Below, piece by piece: positions 1 through 11,686 of a stretch of DNA of 64,000 nucleotides. Both the position numbers and the translations under genes were made by a program. The notes under the pieces were generated by a model. That model searched no databases. It had not been told where the DNA came from and saw only the letters and a list, made by a program, of their open reading frames with translations. Position 1 is the first letter of the stretch. Each line of letters begins with the position of its first letter. The stretch lies in assembly GCA_907165065.1 (NCBI GenBank), contig OU015539.1:17700816-17764815 (forward strand). The letters are read 5' to 3'. Source of the DNA: Caprimulgus europaeus. Lineage: Eukaryota; Chordata; Aves; Caprimulgiformes; Caprimulgidae.

Positions 1-52
1 CATGTTCAGCACCACACACAGCTGCAAATTAGGTGTTTTATGAGGGGGTTAT

Positions 53-281
53 CATAGAATCACAGACTGGTTTGGGTTGGAAGGGACCTGAAAGCTCATC
101 CAGTCCCAACCCCCCTGCCAGCAGCAGGGACACCTTCCACTAGACCAGGTTGCTCAAAGCCTCATCCAACCTGGCCAAGAACACTTCCAGGGAGGAGCAG
201 CCACAGCTTCTCTGCCCAACCTGGGCCAGGGTCTCACCACCCTCACACCAAAGAATTGCTTCCTAATATCTAATTAGGAAT
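53..281 (-). mobile_element. CR1 LINE 3' fragment
   Basis: Read on the minus strand it ends in the CR1 3' terminus (GGTCCCTTCCAACCCAAACC, then ATTCTATG). It is 5'-truncated and non-coding. Confidence 0.9.
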
Positions 282-1703
282 CTGGTTAGTCATACCTGGG
301 TGAGGTGATGGCTGGCTTTGGGACCCTTGAGGATAAAAGGGACTTTAGCATAAAACCAATTTCACAACCACTGAGAAAAAGAAAGTGTGAGAGAGAAACA
401 AAGAGCGGCCGAGCGTGGCCAGGACTGCATGTGTCTGTGCTCCTGCACTACAGAGGAAACAAAAACACCCTTCATAGGGCTTTCTGGTTCTAACAAAACA
501 CAGGGAGCCAGCCCCATCCTGAGAGCAGAAAGCCCCTGCCCGTGGCTCCCAGAAGCCGACAACCAGGGAAGCCCCTTGGAGCACCCAGTGCCCATGTGGA
601 GCTGGAGGGCAGGTCAGAGACCAGCACAACTGCGCGACCAGCAGGAACTCCTCCTGCGGCCAACAATGTCCTCTTGTAGCTCACAAGGCCTCCTTCTTCC
701 TGAAGGATCCCGAAGCGCTTGACGCTATTTATACACAGGAACCACTTCACTAGGCACTGAACTGAGGAGAGGAACAACAACCGCCTCTGTTTTCTCCCTC
801 GGGGCGCCAGAAAGCAGCGCCTGGTGTGTTTGCAGAGAGCTCAGCGCAACGAGGGCTGGCCATGACCCATGGCAGGGAACCACAGTTTGGATAGGTCAGG
901 GTGAGCCAAGAGACAAGCCAAACTCTTCACTGCAGCCTGCTATTGGTATCTTCAGTTCTGTTTTCCCAACGCTGTTCATGGGCATTGCCAGCTTTATGGG
1001 GTTGTTTTGTTTTGTTTTTAAAAGCAAGGCTTTGTCTGCACTGGAGAACTTACCAGCAGCATTAAAACCACATTTCTGAACAAAGCAGTTTGTGCAGAAT
1101 CAGCTTTCCACCTGATCCCTCCCTATTCATTTCCTTCCTAGTCATCACATTCATTTTCAGCTCGGCTTTCAGAAGCAAAGCCTTTGGGTTCTCAGTGTTT
1201 TCAGGGATCGCTCACAGAAATTCCCTGCCCTGTAGCCATGCCAGTACTAGGACCAAGCCAACAAGCACTAAAAATCCTGGGAGGATAAAAATCCTCCCGG
1301 TCCTTACAAAGCCTGTTCAGGCAATGCTGTACATGAATTCAAAGCGATCTCCAAACAACGCAGCGACAACCATTTGCTCACTCTCTACAAAGAGCTGGGT
1401 TTTCACACAGTGGTTTGAGCTCAGGGCAAAGTCTAACCTAAGAGCACGTGCTGTGTGGTAACGAGCACACACTCACTCAAAATTTGGCTGCATTCTCATT
1501 GCTGAGGTACTTTCAGTTTCACTCCCTACAAATCTCTGCAGTGAAAAGGTGACTAGCTAAAAGCCAGTAGATTTTCTTCCTACTCACAGTGTCAGGTGCC
1601 TATCCCACGGCAGGCATCATCTTCACCTCCCCCAGCTCACACATGAATCGTGGGACTTTAAATCCCACTGTCAAAAATACTTGTAGCAGTTTTTAGAAGA
1701 GAG
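282..1703. other. No gene recognised
   Basis: Unique-looking sequence with only short open frames lacking homology or splice structure. Nothing else recognised. Confidence 0.6.
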
Positions 1704-1709
1704 GACACG

Positions 1710-2132
1710 TGTTGCAGCACTAGAGATGTTGTACAATCAGAGGCTTAGCAGAAGCAGCGAGGATATGAAATGGCTCAGCTTAGGCCCTTGACATAAGTCA
1801 GGGTAAATTAACAGAAGTCTCCAGGATACTGACTTGCCCTTGAGACTTCAAACAACTTTAGCAAAACTAAGCTGGGAAAAAGAAGGGAGTAGCTTTAAGC
1901 TGGTAACCGCAAAGTAGGAGTATCCTGTTGACGTCCTTGGGACGTGAACAGAGCAAAGCCACCTGTTATAACAAAGAAGTTCCCAGGATAATTAATAAAC
2001 CAATCAGTATGGGTCTTTAAGAATATGCATGAGCTTAATTAACCACTGTATATAAGGAGCACAGATGTAATCAATAAACGGAGCTTGCTGATCACTCCTA
2101 TTGAGCGTCCGGGTCTTCCCTCCGTCGCGACA
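1710..2132 (+). mobile_element. Solo LTR of an ERVK-like endogenous retrovirus with 6-bp target duplication
   Basis: The element starts TGTTGCAGCAC and ends CCGTCGCGACA, so it has TG...CA termini. The hexamer GACACG flanks it on both sides (1704-1709 and 2133-2138), a perfect target-site duplication; 6 bp is typical of beta/alpharetrovirus-like elements. Inside are a TATATAAGG box near 2049 and an AATAAA near 2074, followed by a short R/U5-like segment. No gag, pol or env sequence is adjacent, so this is a recombined solo LTR. Confidence 0.88.
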
Positions 2133-2138
2133 GACACG

Positions 2139-3569
2139 CAGCTGGTGTGTCACCACGGGGTGCACTTCCAGCCTCTCAGTGACACAATATTCTATGATCT
2201 CACTGCCTGAAAAACCCTTTGCCTCCTCAAAGCAACCCAACAAAGTAAAAAAGGTAGCATGATAGGAGCACAGAGAGATCAAGTGACTCTCCCAGCAGAG
2301 AGAAGGGGTGGATTCACTCTCTTCTCATCCCAACACCTGTCCTCTTGCTGCAGAACACAAAGCTGTAAAACACCAAGTTTTCAAGCTAGTTTTGAGCAGT
2401 GCCCTGCCTGCACCTGAGACACCTGACTGCAGACAGCACAAAGCGAGACATGCAGGTAAAGCTGGCCCCAGCTCTCGCTTCTGTACGAAACTGGTTTTGC
2501 TTTCAGCAGGCTCCTCCTGATCACACTTCCTGCAGCGTCAACAAAGCAAAAGTCCCTGGAGTCAGCCCACAGATCTCTCCCAGGCAGCATACCTCAGTTT
2601 CAGCTCCACAAAGATCATCTTTTAAAAGCAGCTGAGCAGGGATTTGGCAATGGACACTAAGGTTAACGGTCTTATCGCTTCAGCTGCGTTGCTGATTAGC
2701 CCAGGACTGGTGCCAGCCACGCCAGAAAATACCTCTCAGTGTGTCAGCGACGGAGCCGGTACCTGCAGTACTAGGCATGGGGTGATGCACCCTGCAGCAC
2801 ACCCACAGCAAAGGGAACATCATGCAGCCACAGAACAGGGTGCCAGCAGCTCTCACCTCAGCATGGCAGCTAGAGAGACCCCAGTGACATCTTCAGGTGC
2901 CTCTCTTCCTACCCAGGACAGCCACCTCATGTGGGAACACTCTCACACTTCGCTAACAGCAGCGCCAGGAATAGCCCAGAAGTCTCTTCTGACCATCAGT
3001 CCTTATATATCCCCGATGTCCGTGCCTCCGAGGGTGTTCTGGAGTGATCATTGAATGCTTTGAGGAGTTATATTCCTCTCTAGAGCTAAAATCACTTTAC
3101 TAGAGTCAGATCAAATATCAAGCCCAGTCAAGGACACATTAAATGGCATTTCATTTCCCAGAGCTGTAAGTCCAAGTCCACAGGAGCTGTCTTTCTCCAG
3201 TTGCTATAGGAGCAATGCTGGAAACAATGCTCAGTCCACGCTGCTTCAGGCTGCCTTGAAAAGGACCATTCTTCCAGTAAAAATTAAACAACTCCCAGCT
3301 AAAAATAAAGCAATCCTCCCTCTTCCGCCTGGCTCTTGTCGAGCAGGTTTTAATGACTCCACCAAAACCATTTAGGCAGCTGTTTTTAGACCAGCCTGCA
3401 AACTTGACAGGGAGGCACCAGCATGTGAATAACTAACTGGGAGACAAGGGCTGTTCTCAAAGCAATTACTTACTGGCCCTTGGCCAGGGCTGGGGGCAGG
3501 GGAAAAGACAAAAAGAAGTCCCTGATCCCAGAGGACAGGCCAACAAGCTCTAAAGAAATCCCCTGGCCA
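2139..3569. other. No gene recognised
   Basis: The longest open frame (2644-3054, plus, 136 codons) has unbiased composition and no recognisable family. No repeat was identified between the solo LTR and the next CR1. Confidence 0.55.
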
Positions 3570-4406
3570 TCAAGAGACCTGAACAGGCTTGAGAGGTGGC
3601 TCTGTGCAAACCTCCTGAAGTTCGACAAGGCCAAGTGCAAGGTCCTGCACCTGGGTCAGGGCAACCCCCAGCACAAATCCAGGCTGGGCCATGAGTGGAT
3701 GGAGAGCAGCCCTGAGGAGAAGGACTTGGGGTGCTGGGGGATGAGAAGCTCAACATGAGGCGGCACCGTGCGCTGGCAGCACAGAGCCAATAACCGTGTC
3801 CTGGGCTGCACCCAGAGCAGCGTGGGCAGCAGGGCCAGGGAGGGGATTCTGCCCCTCTGCTCCACTCTCCTGAGACCCCCCCTGCAGTGCTGCCTCCAGT
3901 GCTGGGGCCACCAACAGCACAAGGACATGGAGCTGCTGGAGCCAGTCCAGAGGAGGCCACCAGGATGATGCCAGGGCTGGAGCAGCTCTGCTGTGAGGAC
4001 AGGCTGAGAGAGTTGGGGCTGTTCAGCCTGGAGAAGAGAAGGCTCCAGGGAGACCTTCTAGTGGCCTCCAAGTACCTGAAGGGGCTCCAGGAAGGCTGGG
4101 GAGGGACTTTGGCCAAGGGCAGGGAGTGACAGGACAAGGGGTGATGGCTTGAAACTGGCAGAGGGGAGATGGAGATGAGATGGGAGGAAGCAATTCTTTG
4201 CTGTGAGGGTGGTGGGACACTGGCCCAGGTTGGGCAGAGAAGCTGTGGCTGCTCCTCCCTGGAAGTGTTCTTGGCCAGGCTGGCTGAGGCTTTGAGCAAC
4301 CTGGTCTAGTGGAAGGTGTCCCTGCTGCTGGCAGGGGGGTTGACACTGGATGAGCTTTAAGGTCCCTTCCAACCCAAACCAGTCTGGGATTCTGTGATTC
4401 TATGAT
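3570..4406 (+). mobile_element. CR1 LINE, 5'-truncated
   Basis: About 840 bp covering the C-terminal part of the reverse-transcriptase ORF, from the segment encoding KCKVLHLGQGNP to the 3' UTR, and ending in TCTGTGATTCTATGAT. Frameshifts break the ORF into pieces. Confidence 0.92.
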
Positions 4407-5829
4407 CAACCACTTCCCTGAAACACTTCACCCAGCGGTCCCTACACAGCCCTGCAGGCAGAGGCACTGGGAGCTGGGCTTGCTCAGGCCCTCCCCACCG
4501 CTTCAAATAAACGCCCAGACAAAGGGCAGCTCTCCGTGAGGGGTACAGAGCTACAACCAGGACAGAAACTTGGGCAAGTCTGGCTCAGTGCATCATCCAC
4601 TTAATTTAGAGCTGGCAGGAATAAGGCACTGGAAAAGGGTTCCTCTAACAGATGCCAGCACAAGCCAGCTGGACCTCAAACGGAGTCGGGAAATCCTGCA
4701 AGGGGTTTCTGCACCGACCCACCCCCAGGTTACCCTAGCACGGTATGAACGAGCTTGATTAAGGAAAGCCTAAAATTAGTTTGAAACTCAGTCCTCCTCA
4801 CACCCACCCCCCTGGCCTTGGAGGTCAATTTTCAAGTCAAGAGTGACCATCTCATCTCATCGGATATTTTAAAGGTTAAAATTGTAAAGGCTAAAAGCAG
4901 TCTGTTCTACAACACCGGGACACCCTGGATTAACCCTCAAATACCAGGAAGACTCAAGAAGACTTCAGGAGATGGAAGAAATCACATACTTTGTTCCCTC
5001 AGGAGCCTCTCCAAACGTTACTGGCTCAAACCCAGCATGCAGCCTACCTCTGAGCTCAGCAGAAAGCAGCAGAGCATTCTCCTTGCTGCGTAAGAGACAG
5101 GAACAAGGCAAGCACCCGGCGGCGGGCAGAGCTATCAGCCATCTCTCAATGCACCCCATACCACCAGCAAGCATCAGAGCAAAAGCAGCTCACAGCAGAG
5201 TTCACTTGGAGGTTATTAGGGATGCTCAGCAAGTCCTTAAACATTAAAAGGAAAAAATACTCAGAGAAAATCCAGGATTTTTCTCAGCCAAAAGTTTCTG
5301 AAGAAACTTGAGGAACTACCTTCACTTTGACCCGAGTTTTGGTCAGTGTGAAATGCCCATGAGGTCCCTCTAGGACATCAAGGGAGAGAGGAACACAGAA
5401 AACAAAAGTAACTTACTGCTTTTGAAGAATTTTGCTAAAACTCTTAAAATGCATGCTGGAAGTAACCAGGGCAATTCTGGCATATCAAATAATCCTCCCA
5501 CTGCTGACCGTGGTGGAAAGGGTATTTCCTGAGCCCTGAGTGCTCCAGTGTCAGGGCCACCACCCTCCTGCCTCTCAGAAGTCACCTCACTGCAGTGGTA
5601 CCTGCACACAGAGCAGCAGAACCTGACTTTGGAACCACTACTGTGTGCACAGACATGGGAAAACAAAAACAAAGACTGTTTGGTCAGGGTGGTACCGGGA
5701 GAGGGGACCTGGACTGGCCAGACATGGTCATCAACATCAGCAATGGGGAGGATACTGCTGATCTCTCTGGAGGATCTGATCATCTCTGGCCGCCAACGCC
5801 AGGAGCAGAGGACATGGCAGGAAGATGTG
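4407..5829. other. No gene recognised
   Basis: Non-coding by eye. The 5370-6092 minus open frame overlaps the CR1 fragment at its start and resembles no known protein. Confidence 0.55.
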
Positions 5830-6068
5830 GCAGGGGAGGGTGAGGTTGGCCATGAGGAAAAGGTTCTGAGGCAGAGGGTGGTGGAGCACTGGCACAGGCT
5901 CCCCAGGGAGGTGCTCAGGGCCCCAAGCCTGACAAGATTCCAGCAGCATTTGGCCAAGGCCCTCAGGGACATGGTGTGAATGTTGGGATTGTCCTGTGCA
6001 GGGACAGGAGTTGGACTGATGATCCTGGTGGGTCCCTTCCCACTCACAATGTTCTGGGATTCTATGAT
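5830..6068 (+). mobile_element. CR1 LINE 3' fragment, divergent
   Basis: The 3' portion includes the VLRQRVVEHWHRLPREV-coding segment and ends GTTCTGGGATTCTATGAT. It is more diverged than other copies and its left boundary is unclear. Confidence 0.78.
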
Positions 6069-6785
6069 CTGCAGCAGATACACCCTTCGCACCCAGGGAA
6101 ACCAAACCAGCTTCCCACTTACACACCTGTAAATCTACTGTTGGTAAGAATTACATTGATATAACTGCAATAATTTAATTTGGACACTTTCACTGCTCTC
6201 ATCTCAGTTGGCTTTGCCCTCCCTTCTTTTTTTCCTAAAAACTTGTTCAAATTCCTGAAGAAGTAGCAAACAGTAAACCCCCTTTTTTCTACAAGGGGTC
6301 TTTCTTCCACATGGAGACAAGATGCAACCAAAGTACAGCTCATGACACCAGTGAAAGCAGAGTTTTTCCTCTGCAACTCTGTCTGCTTTCCCTCCTTCCA
6401 GGCTCTCCCAGCATCCCTGGGATCAGGATCCACGCTTCCCCACAGCGCCTGACCAGCTCTGAGGGCAAACGACCCAGTGAAGTCAGCCACCAGGATTATT
6501 TCCTGGTGTAAGCACAGTGGTTTAATTCCCTCTCTTCCTGTGTCAGGACACACTGCACACACCACAGGTAAGGTCTGGGAGCACACAAGGGACAGAGCAG
6601 ACCTTTGTTAGGCTCTCCAGAGCCCACCTCCCAGGCTGAGCGCAGCCTCATTCCCCATGGACAGCACAGGAGACACCTGTGTCTTTTCCCTGCTCAGGAG
6701 GAGGGAAAAAAAACCAGCAAACTGGGACTCAAAGGTACAGAAACCAGCCTGACAGTTCCTCCTCCTCCTCTGCTGATCAACAGGA

Positions 6786-7430
6786 GCTGAACAGGAGGCA
6801 GCAGAGTGCCCAGGTGGCCAAGAAGGCCAAGGGCATCCTGGCCTGGATCAGCACCAGTGTGGCCAGTAGGAGCAGGGAAGTTCTCTTCCCCTTGCACTGG
6901 GCACTGGTGAGGCCGCAGCTCGAGTGCTGGGTTCAGTGTTGGGCCCCTGACTCCAAGAAGGACCTGGAGGTGCTGGAGCGTGTCCAGAGAAGGGAACAGA
7001 GCTGGGGAAGGGTCTGGAGCACAAGTGTGCTGAGTTCCCGGCTGAGGGAACTGGGGGTGCTGAGCCTGGAGAAAAGGAGGCTGAGGGGAGACCTTCTGGC
7101 TCTGTCCAAGTCCCTGCAAGGAGGGTGGAGAGAGGTGGGGGTGGGTCTGTTCAACCAAGGACCAAGGGACAGGACAAGAGGAAATGGGCTCCAGTTGTGG
7201 CCAGGACAGTTGAGATTGGATGTGAGGAAGAATTTCTTTGCTGAAAGGGTTCTGAGGCATTGGAAGGGGTTGCCCAGGGCAGGGGTGGAGTCCCCATCCC
7301 TGGAGGGATTGAAGAGTCGTGTAGACACAGTGCTGAGGGACATGGGTCAGTCGGGGACTGGTCAGTGTTGGGTTCAGGGTTGGACTTGATGAGCTTAAAG
7401 GGCTTTTCCACCCCAGGCTATTCTGTGATT
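6786..7430 (+). mobile_element. CR1 LINE, 5'-truncated
   Basis: About 645 bp with an open stretch encoding the end of the reverse-transcriptase ORF ([20 protein letters not shown]), ending TATTCTGTGATT. It belongs to the same subfamily as the copies at 37238 and 49376, which share the ending GGGCTTTTCCA. Confidence 0.9.
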
Positions 7431-7720
7431 CCTCCCCAAACAGAGGAGAGTTCCGCACACGTCCCTGCGCCCGGCTTCTACTCGCCATGCACCGCTGTGA
7501 CCGCACACGCAGCTCCCCACCTCCTCCCTGGGTGCACCTCACAGTGACCAGGGAGAAAATAACAAATCCCCTCTGTTACCAGAGCAGTGTGGGGGGAGAT
7601 ACGAGATATGAATTCCTGCCTTCTGGATTCCACCAAAGCCAGGAAGAAACAGGGACATTCACGAGCCGTGACTCACGCGTGCCTCGTCCCACACTCAGAA
7701 GTCCCGCTCACTGGCTGGCA

Positions 7721-7766
7721 CGCCTGGCACCTGCCAGCTGGCTCGCCTGGCACCTGCCAGCTGGCT
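7721..7766. repeat. 23-bp tandem duplication
   Basis: The unit starting CGCCTGGCACCTGCCAGCTG is present twice, identical. Confidence 0.95.
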
Positions 7767-8110
7767 CTGTTAGCATGTAAATTTGACCAAAACCATCCTT
7801 CCCCCTTTTTTCTTTATTGTTGCAGCGAGGTGGTCACTGAGGATCAGAGAACTCCCTGAAAACAAAACCACGCAGGCACTGCAGCTGTTGCTCTGGTCAG
7901 TGAGGCTCAAACCACGATCCACACAAAACAGAAACCACTCCCCTAGAAATTCCCACCTCAAACCGCTCTTGGTCTCAGTTTTAACTGGATCACATCAGTG
8001 AAGGAGCCAACAAGTCATTTATTTAAGTCATACACTTGTGTTTAAAGAGCTGCCAGGGACACCTCCGTTAACCCCCACAGAGCATAATTGCTGATTGTCC
8101 CCCCTGCTCA

Positions 8111-8198
8111 CACCAGACCAGTATCCTGCTCCCACCAGACCAGGATCCTGCTCCCACCAGACCAGGATCCTGCTCCCACCAGACCAGGATCCTGCTCC
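8111..8198. repeat. 22-bp minisatellite, 4 copies
   Basis: The unit CACCAGACCAGGATCCTGCT + CC is repeated four times head to tail; the first copy has one substitution (AGTATCC for AGGATCC) and the others are identical. Confidence 0.95.
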
Positions 8199-8241
8199 CA
8201 CTAGCAGCTACTCACGCTTCTATAGAGGCACTGGTTACACT

Positions 8242-8392
8242 TTCAGGCTCATGTTGAGCTTATTTCCCTACTGCCTGAAATGCACCTACCGAGCCGTGTG
8301 GCATGTTTCCAGCTGCCACTGGAGAGCCACGACCACCTGACCAGCAAGAGGATCTCAGGTTAGAACCATGGACCAAGCTGGTCATGCCCAAA
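8242..8392 (+). repeat. Local duplicated segment, copy A
   Basis: About 150 bp (TTCAGGCTCATGTTGAGCTT ... CAAGCTGGTCATGCCCAAA) that recurs in direct orientation at 10114-10257. An 8-bp indel (CACCTGAC) and scattered substitutions separate them. Not CR1 or LTR by eye. Confidence 0.9.
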
Positions 8393-8654
8393 CGTGGCCC
8401 AGACCCCAGCACACACCTCTTGTTCTGCCACGCAAGGCCAGAAGTGCAAAATAGTAATTATCTGCTTGGACTTTCTCTTGTCTACTTCTCACCCTTAGGG
8501 GCAGAGGTGTTCCAGGGTGAGCTATCAAACTTGCTTTCACCTTACCCATTCGTACAGCACAGCCAGGTCTTCCTCCCACTGCATCTCCAGAATGTGTTTG
8601 TTCCTCTCAACCTGTCCCTCTCCTGTGCTGGCAAGGATATCTGGGAAACATCCT

Positions 8655-9265
8655 TGTCCTGGGGTGAGCTGGGCAGAGCTGGTTCTGTTCAGCCCCCAGA
8701 ACAGCGCTGGGGGTTGGGTTCAGCTGGGATTTGTCAGCAGAGAAACGCTGAGAACATCCCCATGTTGGCATTGGTGTCCCTGGCACTGAAGGACTTTGTG
8801 TTTGTCCGTCTGCAAGCGCAAGAGCTCAGGGGTGAGGAATATTGACATGGATCAGCTCCATGGGCACTGGGCTCTGCCAAGGGGCTGTTCCATCTCCTGT
8901 CCCCCATGGGCAGGAGATCCATGAGGGGCTCTTCCTCTCTGGCTCTCTCTGGCTCTCGCTCGGGCTCTGGCTCTCCCGGGATTGCGGTTTCGGGTCGGGA
9001 TTGTCGCTGCTCCGGGATCGTTCTCTGGGAACGGGCCGGGCTGGGTGGGCGGGTGCTGAGCAATGGCACTGGGGGTCACTTGTCTGCATATTGTATTATT
9101 ACTGTTATCTTTATTATTTTAAGCTTTATCTCATTTCAGTGATTAAATTGTTCTTCTCTCACCCTACGAGTCTCCCTAGACTTGCTCCCCAACTCTCTCC
9201 CCTGTTCTCTGGGGGTGAGTGAGCGAGCGGCTGGGTTTGGCTGCTGGCCAAGTGCAACCACCACA
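8655..9265 (+). mobile_element. Solo LTR, avian ERVL-like family, copy 1
   Basis: About 611 bp beginning TGTCCTGGGG and ending CAACCACCACA. A closely similar copy lies inverted at 24175-24805, which defines both ends. The flanking 5-mers ATCCT and ATGCT differ at one base, a plausible aged 5-bp target duplication as for ERVL-type elements. Near-identical predicted peptides in the two copies are shadows of the shared sequence, not genes. Confidence 0.78.
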
Positions 9266-10012
9266 ATGCTGCAGATTTCAGCCCAACTCCACAGCTTCTT
9301 AGGAGTGTGCACCTCCCACTTCACAGCTGTGGGGACAAACTCCACCAAAGCACAGGCACTTAGATAGAGCCCCACAACTCTTTCCGCTGCCTCAGCTTCC
9401 TACTGCTCTGTTTAAAAACAGCTCCCCGCTGCTCTGTTTTCTTTTCTATAAAAGGAAAGAGAACCTGGGTTGGAAAAGTGAACTTTGCTCTTTCTGCGTT
9501 CAGATCTGGTGCCGGCAATAGATAAGAAACAACAGTCAGTGCCAAACATCTTATGTCACCTACATCTGGCTCACATTTTTCTCACCAAGTCTCATTACTG
9601 CTGCCAGGAACAACCCGTGGGTCTGAGCAACATCCTTTCTCACACCTCCCACACATCTAATTTCCACTTGTCTCAAGAGGCTGTGCCACATCCTCCACGC
9701 TCCCTCACTTGGAGGCACTCACCTGTTACACACACGCCCAGCAGGTAGAAAAGGCGACTCTGCAGCAGCCTATGTGGCCACAGGCAATGCACACCGAGCA
9801 ACTCGCTGCACGGTTAAAATCACTGCTGGTTGGCTGTGCCCTGCTGGCAGCGCTGGGGGTCAACACACAAATGAATTTAAGCAGCTGCCAAGGACCCTCC
9901 CTTAACCTCTGCAAAACAGAATTCCTGATGTCCTTCCTTATCCCACTAAACCAGCATCCTGCCTCCAATAGCGTCCAGCACTGCTGGCATCAAAACCATG
10001 CGTGAAATACAC

Positions 10013-10042
10013 ACAAATATATATATATTTATATATATATAT
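10013..10042. repeat. AT-rich simple repeat (TA)n
   Basis: Imperfect TATATA tract of about 30 bp. Confidence 0.9.
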
Positions 10043-10113
10043 CTCCATGGACCCCAGCTGGCACATCACAGCAGCTCCTCATGCTTGAGTCCTTCTAAGG
10101 GGCTGCCTACACC

Positions 10114-10257
10114 TTCAGGCTTGTGTTGAGCTTATTTCCCTACTGCCTGAAATGCACCTACCGAGCCGTGCAGCACGTTTCCAGCTGGCACTGGAGAGCC
10201 ACAACCAGCAAGAGGATCTCAGGTTAGAACCATGGACCAAGCTGGTCACACCCAAAT
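10114..10257 (+). repeat. Local duplicated segment, copy B
   Basis: Second copy of the segment at 8242-8392; the solo LTR at 8655-9265 lies between the two. It could be an unrecognised interspersed repeat or a segmental duplication. Confidence 0.9.
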
Positions 10258-10995
10258 GCATACCCAAATGACATCCTGCAGCCCTGCTGTTCCTCATTTC
10301 TCCCTCCATACCCTGGCTTCAGGCACAGGGTGCCAGGGAAAAGAACATTTCTCTCAGGTTGGAAGATGGTCACCACCCTGGGGGAAAGCTCTGCCAAAAT
10401 GCACGTGCCAAAAAGAACGGGAAAATGGGGTGACTTTACAAACACTGACACTGCTCATTTCATTTTGGCTTTGCTGTGGCAAAAGGTAAGTCATGTTCAG
10501 GGTCTGAAAGGGAGGATGAGCAAATGAGATGGAAGGAGACCTGGTCTTCATCTTCAGGACCTTGAAGGTTTCTAAAGAACCAGGGAGAGCACGGTTTCTG
10601 TTCCTCTCACCCAGGGAAGCTGAGACAGGCTGTAACTTCCAGGAGTCACCTTCCCTCAGGCTTTGTATGACCTCAGTTGTTGGTGCACATGCTCATGGAG
10701 AGCTGGAGATAACCCAGTGTTGAGCCCAGAAGCAGAGAGAAGAGGTGGGGAGTAGGAGAGCACCTTCTCAGGAGGTTCCAAGAGCAAGACTGATGAGGCC
10801 ACTGGGGATAACAGCAGTAAAGTGGGACATGAAAAAGCAACATTCTCCCTTTTTGTTTTTCAGTGAGCCCATCCACCTTTTATCTTTCTAAGTTTCTGCT
10901 TTACACAGAAGGCACAAGAAAAACAGAGGGACAAAATGATTGCTTTTTAAGTGACCACATCACCTGGAAACATCCCAGGTTTGTGTACAGACTGG

Positions 10996-11686
10996 GAAGA
11001 GAACTCCTGGAGAGCAGCCGTGCTGGTGGATGAGAAGCTGGACATGAGCCAGCAGTGTGTGATTGCAGCCCGGAGGCCAACAGTGTCCTGGGCTGCATCA
11101 ACAGAGGGGTGGGCAGCAGGGCCAGGGAGGGGACTGTCCCCCTCTGCTCTGCCCTTGGGAGGCCCCAGCTGGAGTCTTGCGTCCAGCCCTGGAGCCCCCA
11201 GCACAAGAAGGATGTGGAGCTGTTGGAACAGGTCCAGAGGAGAGCCAGGAAGATGGTCAGAGGGCTGGAGCACCTCTCTGCTGGAGAAAGGCTGAGGGAG
11301 CTGGGCTTGTTGAGCTTGGAGAAGAGAAGGCTCCAGGGAGACCTCACTGCAGCCTTCCAGTACCTAAAGGGAGCTTAGAAACAGGAGGGAGAGGGACTTT
11401 GTACATGGGCAGAGAGTGACAGGACAAGGGGAAATGGTTTTAAACTGAGAGAGGGGAGATTTAGGTCAGATATTAGGAGGAAATTTTTCACTCAAAGGGT
11501 GGTGAGACCCTGGCCCAGGTTGCCCAGAGAAGCTGTGGATGCCCCATCCCTGGAAGCATTCAAGGCCAGGTTGGATGGGGCCCTGGGCAGCCTGATCCAG
11601 TGGCTGGTGACCCTGTCCACATGGGGGTTGGAACTGGATGAGCTTTAAGGTCCCTTCCAACCCAAACCAGTCTGGGATTCTGTGAC
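10996..11686 (+). mobile_element. CR1 LINE, 5'-truncated
   Basis: Starts in the segment ACTCCTGGAGAGCAGC and runs to CAGTCTGGGATTCTGTGAC. It has a broken reverse-transcriptase C-terminus and a complete 3' UTR. Confidence 0.9.

Noticed and set aside
3550-4409. Several long open frames on both strands
   Set aside because: They are pieces of CR1 and its antisense, recurring in the copies at 20778, 22799 and 59073.
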